DNA of 64,000 nt, from NCBI GenBank assembly GCA_965261315.1, contig CBDHDM010000031.1, forward strand, positions 186,001 through 250,000, read 5' to 3'. Position 1 is the stretch's first letter; every line of letters begins with the position of its first letter. Below, piece by piece: positions 10,401 through 19,580 of the stretch. Below the pieces are notes generated by a model. That model was not told the origin of the DNA and made no database searches. It worked only from the letters and a program-made list of their open reading frames with translations. The position numbers and the translations under genes were made by a program. The stretch is from Endozoicomonas sp965261315. GTDB lineage: Bacteria > Pseudomonadota > Gammaproteobacteria > Pseudomonadales > Endozoicomonadaceae.

Positions 10401-10837
10401 CCGGCTTGAACTTCTGGCGAGTAAGCTCAAATTGAACCATTTTCAACTTAGGGCGAAACTCTATCTATCTGCACTAAGCTGAATGTCTGACCAGTTTGCC
10501 GATCTTCGTTCAGGTTAATTATGTAATAGGCACCGAAGGTGTCATCAATGCCATCAGCCATTTTGGGCGCGTCCCAGCCGGTAGCAACACCCGCCGCCAG
10601 ATTGTCACTGCTATCATTATCCCAGAGGTGTAAATCCCAGAGGTGTAAACCCCAGTTCTGGTAATCACCATCAGCTCTTTGGTAGTAGATAGCAACCTGG
10701 TTATTTTCCAGTTCCACGCCTTCGGAGGGTGGTGGCGGGACAGCATTATTGTTGTCGTCGTCATCATTGCATCCAGTCATCATGACGATGCTGGAGATTA
10801 CAGCGGCAAGACAAAGCTTCTGAAAATTATGATTCAT
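7492..10837 (-). pseudogene. type I pullulanase lipoprotein, reading frame interrupted
   Basis: Hydrolyses alpha-1,6 bonds in pullulan and limit dextrins at the cell surface. The 5' part (10448-10837, 129 codons) has a lipoprotein signal ending in MMTGC and an Asp/Asn-rich linker, then the start of a CBM41/PUD starch-binding domain (VAIYYQRADGDYQNWGLHLW). The 3' part (7492-10374, 960 codons) resumes with QFIIRDKKGNKDCGD. It holds further domains, the pullulanase signature FNWGYDPFHYTVPEGTY, the GH13 motifs AMDVVYNHTNAAG, AFRFDLMGLH, GEGWTMGFGG and SKHDNQTLWD, and a C-terminal beta domain. Between 10375 and 10447 all three minus frames have stops, and about 100 bp there resemble no pullulanase, so this is not a one-base error. 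The 3' ATG has no Shine-Dalgarno and a TAG directly before it. Probably inactive, or at least not exported. Confidence 0.85.
10621..10650. repeat. 15-bp tandem duplication inside the pullulanase CBM41 domain
   Basis: CCCAGAGGTGTAAAT is followed at once by CCCAGAGGTGTAAAC. In the encoded minus strand it doubles LHLWD in frame, where the family has one copy before the Asn-Asp that follows. A replication-slippage product. Confidence 0.9.
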
Positions 10838-10973
10838 TCTGTATTTCGTTGGTTTTAGTTACTGGTAGGTACGGCACAATACCCGGAGTCGGGTCATGAT
10901 CGGCTGTTATTATCAACTGGCAGCAATGGTTTATATTGATATACAGCAATTTCCAAAGAAGAATCGGTTTTGA

Positions 10974-10987
10974 TGAAATCGTTTTCA
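10974..10987. promoter_or_regulatory. LacI-type operator upstream of pullulanase
   Basis: TGAAATCGTTTTCA is almost fully palindromic. It lies about 137 bp before the pullulanase start in the 516-bp gap shared with the divergent glgP. Apart from this and the next operator I see only AT-rich sequence in the gap. Confidence 0.6.
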
Positions 10988-11150
10988 CAAGTGTTATTTA
11001 ATGCGGTATTACCGGTTTGATTCATCGATCAGATCACTGAGCCGGTATAACTCGGGGAATTGCACTCAGGACTCGATAACAAACCGGCTGATTTGCCAAA
11101 ACCCTGATCTCATTATTCCCCTGAAAAATGGTCATTATATTCAGCATTCC

Positions 11151-11164
11151 TGTAAGCGTTTACA
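11151..11164. promoter_or_regulatory. LacI-type operator upstream of the first glgP
   Basis: TGTAAGCGTTTACA is the best palindrome of the set. It lies about 190 bp before glgP and 177 bp from the companion site, a spacing that would allow looping between the two divergent promoters (inference). Confidence 0.6.
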
Positions 11165-11353
11165 TTAATCCAATGATTTATTTTTAATGAAAATCCATTT
11201 AAAACTGTAACCAGAATTCTCAACACTTTGATGCAATCGAAGCGGTCATTTAGTCGGTAATTCTGAGGCCCCCGGGTGAGGAAAGTCTCAGCGACGGTAA
11301 TACCATTATAAGATCGCACGAATCTGGTCTCCAAAAAGAGCGTAATAAACCCA

Positions 11354-13774
11354 ATGGATCAAAAAGCATTTACCACAGAGCTGGAAAAACACCTGCGCCG
11401 GGAGCTGGGTACTACGGCAAAGCGGGCAACGGCATACGACTGGTGGCAGGCACTGTCATTGACCCTGCGGGACATTAACCTGGATCAACTGCAGCAAAGC
11501 AGCCTGGGTGAAAAGCAACCGAAAAAAGCAAAACAGCGTCATGTGTGCTACCTGTCAATGGAATTTCTGATGGGCCGCCTGCTGGGTGATGCCCTGATGA
11601 ACCTTGGACTGTATGAGGCTACCGTAACTCTGTTGCAGTCACACGGTGTCCGCCTTTCCGATGTGCTGGACCAGGAGCGGGATATGTCCCTGGGCAATGG
11701 CGGCCTTGGACGTCTGGCGGCGTGTTTTATGGATTCTCTGGCCAACCAGAATATTCCCGCCACCGGCTATGGTATTAACTACCGTTATGGGCTGTTCCGT
11801 CAGCTCTTTGAAAATGGCGAACAGAAAGAAATTCCCGATGTCTGGCGCGAGTTTGGCAGCCCCTGGGAGACCTGTCGGCCATCAGAAACCGTGGGAATCG
11901 GCCTGTTTGGTTATATGGAAATGGATCTCGATGGTAACAACCGCTGGGTACCCGGCAAAACCATGTTTGGTGTACCCTGGGATATTGCCATCCCATCGTT
12001 TGGCGGCCAGTATGTCAACCGCCTGCGCCTGTGGGAAAGTCAGGTCGGTGCCTATCCTATTGATCTGGATAAGTATAATCAGGGTGAGTATCTTGAAGCC
12101 TGCCGTAACCTGGTGGATGGCGATACCATTTCCGGCGTTCTCTATCCTGAAGACTCTACTCCCCAAGGCAAAGATCTTCGCCTGATTCAACAGTACTTCT
12201 TCTGCGCCTGCTCTTTGAAAGACATTATTCGTCAGCACAAACAGCGGGGGCTGCCACTGAGTGAACTGGCACAGCATTATGCCCTGCAATTAAACGACAC
12301 CCATCCTGCACTGGCCATTCCGGAGCTGATGCGTCTGTTAATGGATGAAGAGGGGATGGTCTGGAACCAGGCCTGGACGATTACCCGGGCGATGTGTCAT
12401 TACACTAACCACACACTGCTGCCGGAAGCACTGGAAAAGTGGTCGGCGACCTTGCTGGGACGCATTCTGCCAAGACATCTGCAGATCATTGAGATGATCA
12501 ACCATGTGTTTATTAAAGGTGAAGCCCGGGATAAATGGGGGGCTGATGACGAGACCATCAAGAAAGTCAGTATTTTCGAAGAGATGGAGGACGGCGAGCG
12601 GCTGATCCGCATGGCCAATCTCTCTGTAATAGGCAGTCGTCGTGTCAATGGGGTGGCAGCCCTGCACAGTGGTCTGGTCAAAACCAACCTGTTCCCGGAA
12701 TTCAATGCCCTTTACCCGGGCAAGCTGATTAATGTCACCAATGGTGTCACCCCAAGACGCTGGCTGGCTCACTGTAACCCTGGACTGTCACGACTGCTGG
12801 ATCGGAATATTGGCAGCGAATGGCGTACCGACCTTGGGCAGCTTGAAAAACTGACTCCGCTGTCGGGGTCTCCTGACTTTCTGGACGCTTTTGCCAATGT
12901 CCGTTTCAAAAATAAGGAACGGCTGGCCCGGCTGATCGAGAAGGAGTGTAAGGTTACCGTTAATCCCAAGGCCCTGTTTGATGTTCAGATCAAACGGCTG
13001 CACGAGTACAAACGACAGCAAATGAACTTGCTGCATATCATCAGCCTGTACCATGACATGCTGGATAACCCGCACGCAGAGCACACGCCAAGGGTATTTA
13101 TTTTTGGTGCCAAGGCCGCTCCCGGTTACGTGATGGCCAAGCAGATTATTCTGGCCATAAATAAAGTCGCCAAAGTAATTAACAACGATCGTCGTCTTGA
13201 TGACCGCTTGAAGGTGGTTTTCCTGCCGGATTACCGGGTCAGCCTGGCTGAACAGATTATTCCGGCCGCTGATCTTTCTGAGCAGATATCCACTGCCGGC
13301 TATGAAGCCTCCGGTACCGGGAATATGAAACTGGGGCTCAATGGCGCATTAACCATCGGAACCCTGGATGGTGCCAATGTGGAAATTGCCGAAGCGGTGG
13401 GCGACGACAATATCTTTATTTTCGGAAAAACCGTGGAGGAGGTTTCAGAACTGCAGCAGGGTTATAACCCGTACCATTACTATAAGAGCAACCCCGTGCT
13501 GAAGCGTGCCATTGACTCTCTTATGGATGGCTCCTTCTCCCAGCACAAACCGGACCTGCTAAAACCGCTGGCTGAAGACCTGATGCACCGTGACCCGTTT
13601 ATGGCGTTGGCCGACTTTGACAGCTATCGCGAAGCCCAGGCCAAAGTTGCGGAAACTTTCCGCAAGCCAAGGCTCTGGTGGCGCAAGGCGGTGCTCAATA
13701 CGGCCAGACTGGGTGGTTTCTCGTCCGACCGTTCTATTGCCGATTACGCCAGAACTGTCTGGAATATCCGTTAG
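11354..13774 (+). CDS. glgP: glycogen/maltodextrin phosphorylase, copy 1
   Basis: Releases glucose-1-phosphate from alpha-1,4-glucan ends using phosphate and pyridoxal phosphate (GT35, EC 2.4.1.1). Family signatures run through the whole 806 aa: YLSMEFLMGRLLGDAL, LGNGGLGRLAACFMDSLA, ATGYGINYRYGLFRQ, LNDTHPALAIPELMRLL, VTNGVTPRRWLAHCNP, FDVQIKRLHEYKRQ, and the PLP site EASGTGNMKLG (Lys about 659). The ATG at 11354 gives an N-terminus that aligns with copy 2. It heads a probable operon with malZ, whose start is 105 bp away, and a LacI-type operator lies upstream. GlgP and MalP cannot be told apart from sequence features alone. The maltodextrin neighbours make a MalP role possible. Confidence 0.95.
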   Translation: MDQKAFTTELEKHLRRELGTTAKRATAYDWWQALSLTLRDINLDQLQQSSLGEKQPKKAKQRHVCYLSMEFLMGRLLGDALMNLGLYEATVTLLQSHGVRLSDVLDQERDMSLGNGGLGRLAACFMDSLANQNIPATGYGINYRYGLFRQLFENGEQKEIPDVWREFGSPWETCRPSETVGIGLFGYMEMDLDGNNRWVPGKTMFGVPWDIAIPSFGGQYVNRLRLWESQVGAYPIDLDKYNQGEYLEACRNLVDGDTISGVLYPEDSTPQGKDLRLIQQYFFCACSLKDIIRQHKQRGLPLSELAQHYALQLNDTHPALAIPELMRLLMDEEGMVWNQAWTITRAMCHYTNHTLLPEALEKWSATLLGRILPRHLQIIEMINHVFIKGEARDKWGADDETIKKVSIFEEMEDGERLIRMANLSVIGSRRVNGVAALHSGLVKTNLFPEFNALYPGKLINVTNGVTPRRWLAHCNPGLSRLLDRNIGSEWRTDLGQLEKLTPLSGSPDFLDAFANVRFKNKERLARLIEKECKVTVNPKALFDVQIKRLHEYKRQQMNLLHIISLYHDMLDNPHAEHTPRVFIFGAKAAPGYVMAKQIILAINKVAKVINNDRRLDDRLKVVFLPDYRVSLAEQIIPAADLSEQISTAGYEASGTGNMKLGLNGALTIGTLDGANVEIAEAVGDDNIFIFGKTVEEVSELQQGYNPYHYYKSNPVLKRAIDSLMDGSFSQHKPDLLKPLAEDLMHRDPFMALADFDSYREAQAKVAETFRKPRLWWRKAVLNTARLGGFSSDRSIADYARTVWNIR

Positions 13775-13879
13775 GATTTGTCTGTTTTCGCCGCCCTCTA
13801 CCCGCTTCCCGCCGCCCGATAAAGACAAGAGCATGCTTTACGGGCAGCGGGAAGCGCCCCTTATATGGAGAAGATACCT

Positions 13880-15724
13880 ATGAAAGCACCGTTTATGTTT
13901 CATGGTCAGGGCTCTGACTGGGTTATTCCATCAGATAACGCCCTGACGGTTCATGTAGCTACCGGGCAGGGTTTTGAACCTGATGCTTTTTATCTTCGCT
14001 GTGAGCCTGATAATGAAGAACGTCTGATTGCCCTGAAGGTGTCCGGTACAAAGGGAAAACTGAAAATCTGGTCAGCAGATTTGCCGCTTAATCAGGATAA
14101 AGCGACAACGGTTTACTGCTTTAAGGCAGTTATGAATGGGCGACAGTGGTGGTTACAGGGCACAGGCATTTCAGGCCGGGTACCGGGTCAGGAGAAACAG
14201 TTCAGATACAATGCCCTGGCCCAGCCTCCACAGTGGGTGCAACAGCAGATTTTTTACCAGATATTTCCGGATCGTTTCGCTAATGGTAATCCGGACATCA
14301 GCGTAAAAACCAATGAATATTACCTTCACGGTAGTGAGCAGCCGACGGTGGAAAAAAACTGGGTGGATGCGCCATCAGATCATGGCCGGCATGGAGCCAG
14401 TGAGTTTTTTGGTGGCGATCTTCAGGGTATTCGGGAAAAACTCGATTACCTGCAATCGCTGGGCGTTACCACGCTCTATCTGAACCCTGTTTTTACGGCG
14501 CCCAGTAACCATAAATACGACACAACGGATTATCTCAATATTGACCCTCATCTGGGTACCAATAAAGAGTTTGCAGAATTTGTGGCGGACCTCCATGCCC
14601 GTGGTATGAAGATTGTTTTGGACGCGGTGTTCAACCATACCTCACTGAACCATCCGTGGTTTGATCGCTTTGCCAAAAGAAGTGACGACATGGGAGCATG
14701 GCAAAACCCCGACTCACCCTATCGGGACTTTTATCAATTCGATGGCAATTCCGATCATTATGTGGGCTGGAACGGAATTCACACACTCCCCAAGCTGAAT
14801 TTTCTGAACCAGAAAGTACGGGACTATTTTTACGCCAGCGACGATGCCGTTATCAAACACTGGCTCAGGCCGCCGTATAACATTGATGGTTGGCGCCTGG
14901 ATGTTATTCACATGCTGGGTGAAGGGGAGGGCGCTACTAATAATGCTTATTATGTGCAGGAATTCAGGGAATCGGCAAAGGCGGAAAACCCGGAAAGTTA
15001 CCTGCTGGGCGAACACTTCTATGAGGCATCATCGTGGTTGCAGGGCGATCAGGAAGATGGCGCCATGAATTACTACGGCTTTGCTCATCCGGTGAGGGCA
15101 TTCTTTACCGGTCTGGATATTGTTTTTGCCCCCTGCCATCTTGATGCCAAAGCGTTTGTTGACTGGTTAATGGAAGCAGCGGCCAAAATTCCCTGGCGTA
15201 ATCAGCTCAGCCAGCTGAATCAGTTGGATAGTCACGACACCATGCGGTTTTTGACCATGGCTGACGGCGATGAAGCAACGTTACGCAGTGCGCTGGTGTT
15301 CCTGTTCTGCTGGGTGGGTGTGCCGTGTATCTATTATGGTACAGAGGTTGCCCTGGCGGGAAGCCATGATCCGGACAACCGGCGTTGCTTCCCCTGGGAA
15401 CGACTGGAATCCCGTCAGGATATGATGACGTTTATTAAAGCATTGACCACACTACGCGCTCACTCACCGGCGCTGCAATCCGGCAGTGTTCAGTGGTTGT
15501 ACGCCGAGGATAATGTTCTTGCCTTTGCCCGCTGCCAGGATGATGAAGTGGTGGTTTGCGCTATTAACCGTGGCACTACAGCCGTCACAATCACCTTGCC
15601 CATCTGGCAGACGGGCATTAATAACCAATCATTTTCATTGCTGTCTGGACGGGAGAATATCATCGCTAAGGATGGCCAGCTGACGATGACTATTCCTGCA
15701 GAGTCCGGGGAAGTCTTTATTTGA
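13880..15724 (+). CDS. malZ: maltodextrin glucosidase, MalZ type
   Basis: Cytoplasmic GH13 enzyme that removes glucose from the reducing end of short maltodextrins (EC 3.2.1.20). An N-terminal beta domain of about 120 residues is followed by IFYQIFPDRFANG, LYLNPVFTAPSNHKYDT, VLDAVFNHTS, DGWRLDVIHMLGEGEGA (nucleophile Asp about 341), LLGEHFYEA (acid Glu about 378) and QLDSHDTMRF (Asp about 453). Colinear similarity to E. coli MalZ is strong throughout. I chose ATG 13880 (MKAPFMFHG, 614 aa) because GGAGAAG sits six bases before it. The in-frame ATG at 13865 overlaps that Shine-Dalgarno. It lies between two glgP copies, fitting joint breakdown of maltodextrins. Confidence 0.93.
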   Translation: MKAPFMFHGQGSDWVIPSDNALTVHVATGQGFEPDAFYLRCEPDNEERLIALKVSGTKGKLKIWSADLPLNQDKATTVYCFKAVMNGRQWWLQGTGISGRVPGQEKQFRYNALAQPPQWVQQQIFYQIFPDRFANGNPDISVKTNEYYLHGSEQPTVEKNWVDAPSDHGRHGASEFFGGDLQGIREKLDYLQSLGVTTLYLNPVFTAPSNHKYDTTDYLNIDPHLGTNKEFAEFVADLHARGMKIVLDAVFNHTSLNHPWFDRFAKRSDDMGAWQNPDSPYRDFYQFDGNSDHYVGWNGIHTLPKLNFLNQKVRDYFYASDDAVIKHWLRPPYNIDGWRLDVIHMLGEGEGATNNAYYVQEFRESAKAENPESYLLGEHFYEASSWLQGDQEDGAMNYYGFAHPVRAFFTGLDIVFAPCHLDAKAFVDWLMEAAAKIPWRNQLSQLNQLDSHDTMRFLTMADGDEATLRSALVFLFCWVGVPCIYYGTEVALAGSHDPDNRRCFPWERLESRQDMMTFIKALTTLRAHSPALQSGSVQWLYAEDNVLAFARCQDDEVVVCAINRGTTAVTITLPIWQTGINNQSFSLLSGRENIIAKDGQLTMTIPAESGEVFI

Positions 15725-15732
15725 CATATAGC

Positions 15733-15760
15733 ACGGCTCCCATACTTTGAGTGGAGCCGT
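15733..15760 (+). terminator. probable terminator hairpin after malZ
   Basis: Stem ACGGCTCC / GGAGCCGT with a 12-base loop begins nine bases after the malZ stop. There is no clear T run, so termination strength is uncertain. Confidence 0.45.
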
Positions 15761-16144
15761 ATCCGTTAAATTATCCTTCACGTTATTATGGCAGGGTGTG
15801 GGTACTGATCAGAACTGATGCACGAATAAACCGATTTTCGTAATATAAAGCACACCCTCCGCGCTTTCACTCTTAAAAAAAGACCTCAAACAGACGCATG
15901 AGCAGAGTATCATCGTGATTCACATCAACATGTCAGCATTTAAGGAGGGTTCTTAATTTATTTTCATTTCTACTGTATTTAAAATCACCAGTAATATAAC
16001 TAATATGCATGTTCAAAATTGTTTAACTATTAATCAAGAATAAAGAATCACCTGTTCTTTAAAAATTTTATGACAGTCTCATTGGGTTACTGAATTAGAA
16101 AAAAATGCCAATAATTATATCACCCACTGCCAGAGATCTTGTTT
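15761..16144 (+). other. AT-rich intergenic region before the second glgP
   Basis: No open frame, RNA gene or clear operator seen. The last 190 bases are very AT-rich and probably contain the glgP copy 2 promoter. I found no copy of the CGTTT operator here, unlike upstream of copy 1. Confidence 0.5.
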
Positions 16145-18583
16145 ATGAGTAAGAAAAAGAGCGAAACAACCCTAATGGACAACAACTCATTTACTGTAGA
16201 ACTGGAAAAGCACCTGCGTCGTGAGCTGGGTACAAGCCCCAAGCGGGCAACAGCCCACGACTGGTGGCAGGCATTGTCACTGACCTTGCGAGACATCAAC
16301 CTGGATCAGCTGCAACAAAGCGGTTTGGATGAAAACCAGGAAGAGCGGCATGTCTGCTATCTCTCCATGGAATTTCTAATGGGTCGCCTGCTGGGTGATG
16401 CCCTGATGAATCTTGGCCTTTATGAAACCGCAGCCACCCTGTTGCAAACGTACGGCGTCCGCCTGTCTGACGTACTGGATCAGGAACGGGATATGTCCCT
16501 GGGGAATGGCGGCCTGGGTCGTCTGGCCGCCTGCTTTATGGATTCACTGGCTAACCAGCGGATTCCAGCCACCGGTTACGGCATTAACTACCGCTACGGT
16601 CTGTTCCGCCAGATCTTTGAAGATGGTTATCAAAAAGAGATGCCAGATGTCTGGCGTGAGTTTGGCAGCCCATGGGAAACCTGTCGTCCATCAGAAACCG
16701 TAGAAATCGGCCTGTTCGGCCATATGGAAATGGATCACGATGGCAACAACCGCTGGGTGCCCGGTAAAAAAATGTTTGGTGTGCCCTGGGATATCACCAT
16801 CCCTTCTTTTGGTGGCCAATACGTTAACCGCCTTCGACTGTGGGAAAGCCTGGTCGGCGCTTATCCAATTGATCTGGATAAGTACAACCAGGGAGAATAT
16901 CTGGAAGCCTGCCGAAACCTGGTGGATGGCGATACCATTTCCGGCGTTCTGTACCCGGAAGACTCCACACCACAGGGAAAGGATCTTCGCCTGATCCAAC
17001 AGTACTTTTTCTGCGCCTGCTCCCTGAAAGATATTATTCGTCAGCATAAACAGCGTGACCTGCCGCTGGGGGACCTGGCCAGGCATTACGCTCTGCAGTT
17101 GAACGACACCCACCCGGCTATCGCCATTCCTGAATTGATGCGCCTATTGATGGATGAGGAAGGCATGGTTTGGAATCAGGCCTGGGCCATCACCCGCAAG
17201 ATGTGCCACTACACCAATCACACCCTGTTGCCGGAAGCACTGGAAAAATGGTCCGCATCACTGTTGGGCCGTATTCTCCCAAGACACCTGCAGATCATTG
17301 AGATGATCAACTATGTGTTCCTGAATGGCGAAGCCAGAGAACAGTGGGGAGACAATATGGAGATCATTCAGAAAGTCAGCATTTTCGAAGAACTGGAGAA
17401 TGGTGACCGAATGATCCGTATGGCTAACCTTTCCGTGATTGGCAGCCGTCGGGTCAATGGTGTTGCCGCGCTCCACAGTGGTCTGGTTAAAGCAAACCTC
17501 TTCCCGGAATTTGATGAACTCTATCCGGGGAAACTGGTGAATGTCACCAACGGTGTCACCCCAAGACGCTGGCTGGCCCACTGTAACCCCGGACTTGCCC
17601 GCCTGCTGGACCGGAATATTGGCACGGAATGGCGTACCGACCTTAACCAGCTGGAAAAACTGACGCCACTGGCCGAGTCACCGGATTTTCTGGATGCCTT
17701 TGCCAATGTCCGTTTCAAGAATAAGGAAAGACTGGCCCGTCTGATTGAAAAAGAGTGCAAGGTTACCGTTAACCCGAATGCCCTGTTTGATGTTCAGATT
17801 AAACGGCTTCATGAGTACAAGCGTCAGCAGTTAAACCTGCTGAACATCATCAGCCTCTATCATGAAATGCTGGATAACCCCGAAGCCGACCATACACCTC
17901 GTGTATTTATATTCGGTGCCAAGGCAGCTCCAGGCTATGTGTTAGCCAAGCAGATTATTCTGGCCATCAACAAGATCGCCCAGGTTATCAACAACGACCG
18001 TCGTCTTGATGACCGCCTGAAAGTGGTATTCCTGCCAGACTACCGTGTCAGCCTGGCGGAGCAGATTATTCCTGCAGCAGACCTTTCCGAGCAGATATCC
18101 ACTGCCGGTTTCGAGGCCTCTGGTACCGGTAATATGAAGCTGGGTCTCAACGGCGCATTAACCATCGGAACCCTGGACGGCGCCAACGTAGAAATTGCGG
18201 AAGCCGTAGGCGACGACAACATCTTTATCTTTGGTAAAACCGTAGATGAGATTTCTGAGCTGCAGCAGCAGGGTTATAACCCATACCATTACTATGAAAG
18301 TAACCCGGTACTGAAGCGGGCAATTGATGCTCTGATGGATGGTTCCTTCTGCCAGCATAAGCCGGACCTTCTGAAGCCCGTCGCTGAAGACCTGATGCAC
18401 CGTGACCAGTTCATGGCGCTGGCAGACTTTGACAGCTATCGCGAAGCACAAAACAAAGTTGCCGAGACATTCCGTAAGCCAAGAATCTGGTGGCGCAAGG
18501 CGGTGCTGAATACAGCACGGTTGGGTGGCTTTTCTTCTGACCGGTCAATCGCTGACTATGCAGAAAAAGTCTGGGGAGAATAG
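16145..18583 (+). CDS. glgP: glycogen/maltodextrin phosphorylase, copy 2
   Basis: A paralogue of the phosphorylase at 11354, collinear along its whole length and identical over long runs (LEKHLRRELGT, RLLGDALMNLGLYE, PLP site EASGTGNMKLG with Lys about 665). Differences are scattered substitutions, a shorter loop near residue 60 (EENQEER region against EKQPKKAKQR in copy 1) and an N-terminal extension MSKKKSETTL. The start is ambiguous: ATG 16145 (812 aa) has only a weak AGAGA upstream, and ATG 16175 would match the start of copy 1. Its upstream DNA is different and lacks the operator, so the two copies may be expressed under different conditions (inference). Confidence 0.94.
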   Translation: MSKKKSETTLMDNNSFTVELEKHLRRELGTSPKRATAHDWWQALSLTLRDINLDQLQQSGLDENQEERHVCYLSMEFLMGRLLGDALMNLGLYETAATLLQTYGVRLSDVLDQERDMSLGNGGLGRLAACFMDSLANQRIPATGYGINYRYGLFRQIFEDGYQKEMPDVWREFGSPWETCRPSETVEIGLFGHMEMDHDGNNRWVPGKKMFGVPWDITIPSFGGQYVNRLRLWESLVGAYPIDLDKYNQGEYLEACRNLVDGDTISGVLYPEDSTPQGKDLRLIQQYFFCACSLKDIIRQHKQRDLPLGDLARHYALQLNDTHPAIAIPELMRLLMDEEGMVWNQAWAITRKMCHYTNHTLLPEALEKWSASLLGRILPRHLQIIEMINYVFLNGEAREQWGDNMEIIQKVSIFEELENGDRMIRMANLSVIGSRRVNGVAALHSGLVKANLFPEFDELYPGKLVNVTNGVTPRRWLAHCNPGLARLLDRNIGTEWRTDLNQLEKLTPLAESPDFLDAFANVRFKNKERLARLIEKECKVTVNPNALFDVQIKRLHEYKRQQLNLLNIISLYHEMLDNPEADHTPRVFIFGAKAAPGYVLAKQIILAINKIAQVINNDRRLDDRLKVVFLPDYRVSLAEQIIPAADLSEQISTAGFEASGTGNMKLGLNGALTIGTLDGANVEIAEAVGDDNIFIFGKTVDEISELQQQGYNPYHYYESNPVLKRAIDALMDGSFCQHKPDLLKPVAEDLMHRDQFMALADFDSYREAQNKVAETFRKPRIWWRKAVLNTARLGGFSSDRSIADYAEKVWGE

Positions 18584-18596
18584 GAGTCACTAAAAA

Positions 18597-18628
18597 ATGG
18601 AAACTGGCTTATCCAAGTCAGTTTCCAT
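18597..18628. terminator. hairpin after glgP copy 2
   Basis: Perfect 10-bp stem ATGGAAACTG / CAGTTTCCAT with a 12-base loop. The T run (TTTTTT) follows it only when read on the minus strand, so it would end leftward transcripts better than the glgP message. Confidence 0.45.
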
Positions 18629-18710
18629 GACCGCCCCCCCTGCACTGCCATCCATACTGACTCCGCCATCTATAATGATACTTCGACCTGTAGTCAGAAT
18701 CGGAGTATCT

Positions 18711-18995
18711 ATGACTGATAACAAACAAGCCATTGTTGCCAAGCTTAATACTATTCTCGAACATGAACTGGCCGGTGTTGTTCGTTATACCCATTACAGC
18801 TTTATGGTATTTGGCTACAGTCGTATTCCTATCGTTGGCTGGCTGCGAAGTGCCGCCACAGAAACACTGACCCACGCCCATGAAGCAGGAGAGATGATCA
18901 CCCAGATGGGAGAACACCCGTCACTGGGTATTGGTGAACTGCTGGAAACATCGAAGCATGATATTCACGATATTATGATTGCCAGTGTCGTCTGA
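18711..18995 (+). pseudogene. truncated ferritin-like / bacterioferritin-type protein
   Basis: The 94-residue product matches the first two helices of a ferritin-like family that I recall from marine gammaproteobacteria: KLNTILEHELAGVVRYTHYS and THAHEAGEMITQMGEHPSLG, with the helix A Glu, the helix B Glu and the helix B His of a di-iron site. It then reads HDIHDIMIASVV and stops, where relatives continue with a LEHEKKAL-type helix C and a helix D. No such sequence follows in any frame. Without helices C and D it cannot complete the iron site, so it is probably a pseudogene. ATG 18711 is preceded by CGGAG at good spacing, and a consensus -10 box (TATAAT, 18671-18676) lies upstream. Confidence 0.75.
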
Positions 18996-18999
18996 CAGT

Positions 19000-19580
19000 C
19001 AGTCTATACAGTGACAGGTAATACGGGCATACAGGCTGGTATTATCCTGATCAGGCGCTACCTCTTCCATCGCATTGGCCACTGTCAGATCAACGCTGAA
19101 CCACTCATTCCCTGAAACATTTACCCCTACCCCTGAGGAAGACAGTGTCCGGTTTTAATTCAGGGGCTCAACCTAACCATGGTCTCAGAACCCATACAGA
19201 TCAAACAGGTACTCATTAAATGAGAAGTCGTTGTAGTGCACTTAGATCTGCTGATACCAGCTCTTATCTCCACCGTCCCCTGCTGTTAGGCCCTTAGGAT
19301 TAATGGCCACCCTGGGTACATGACACAACTTCCGGCAGTGCTTACCCGGATGTGAACCGGGCTTCTACCGTAGACAGTGCATAGAAAGGGTTATCAAAGT
19401 TATAGATAAACGCCAGCAGGGTATTAAACAGATTAAACTTCCAGGTAACACCCTGCAGTTTCTCCTTACTGTCCACATAACTGTGGAGCTGCCGTTCACT
19501 AACTGCCATTGATCACCCAGCCAACTTAATTCTGCACCCAGTTGATAACTGGCCTGTTTGATAATCAGAAAGATAGCCAA
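19000..19580 (-). pseudogene. degenerate outer-membrane-protein-like remnants
   Basis: Two short stretches still read like protein on the minus strand but are broken by stops and frame changes. One, about 19000-19150, reads SSSGVGVNVSGNEWFSVDL then TVANAMEEVAPDQDNTSLYA, and resembles a C-terminal beta-barrel strand. The other, about 19345-19515 (MAVSERQLHSYVDSKEKLQG followed by VTWKFNLFNTLLAFIYNF), is preceded across an in-frame TGA by SFGYLSDYQTGQLST. The alternating polar/hydrophobic pattern suggests an outer-membrane barrel, perhaps of the ShlB/FhaC transporter type, but the family is a guess. No intact gene lies between 18996 and 19851. Confidence 0.35.
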
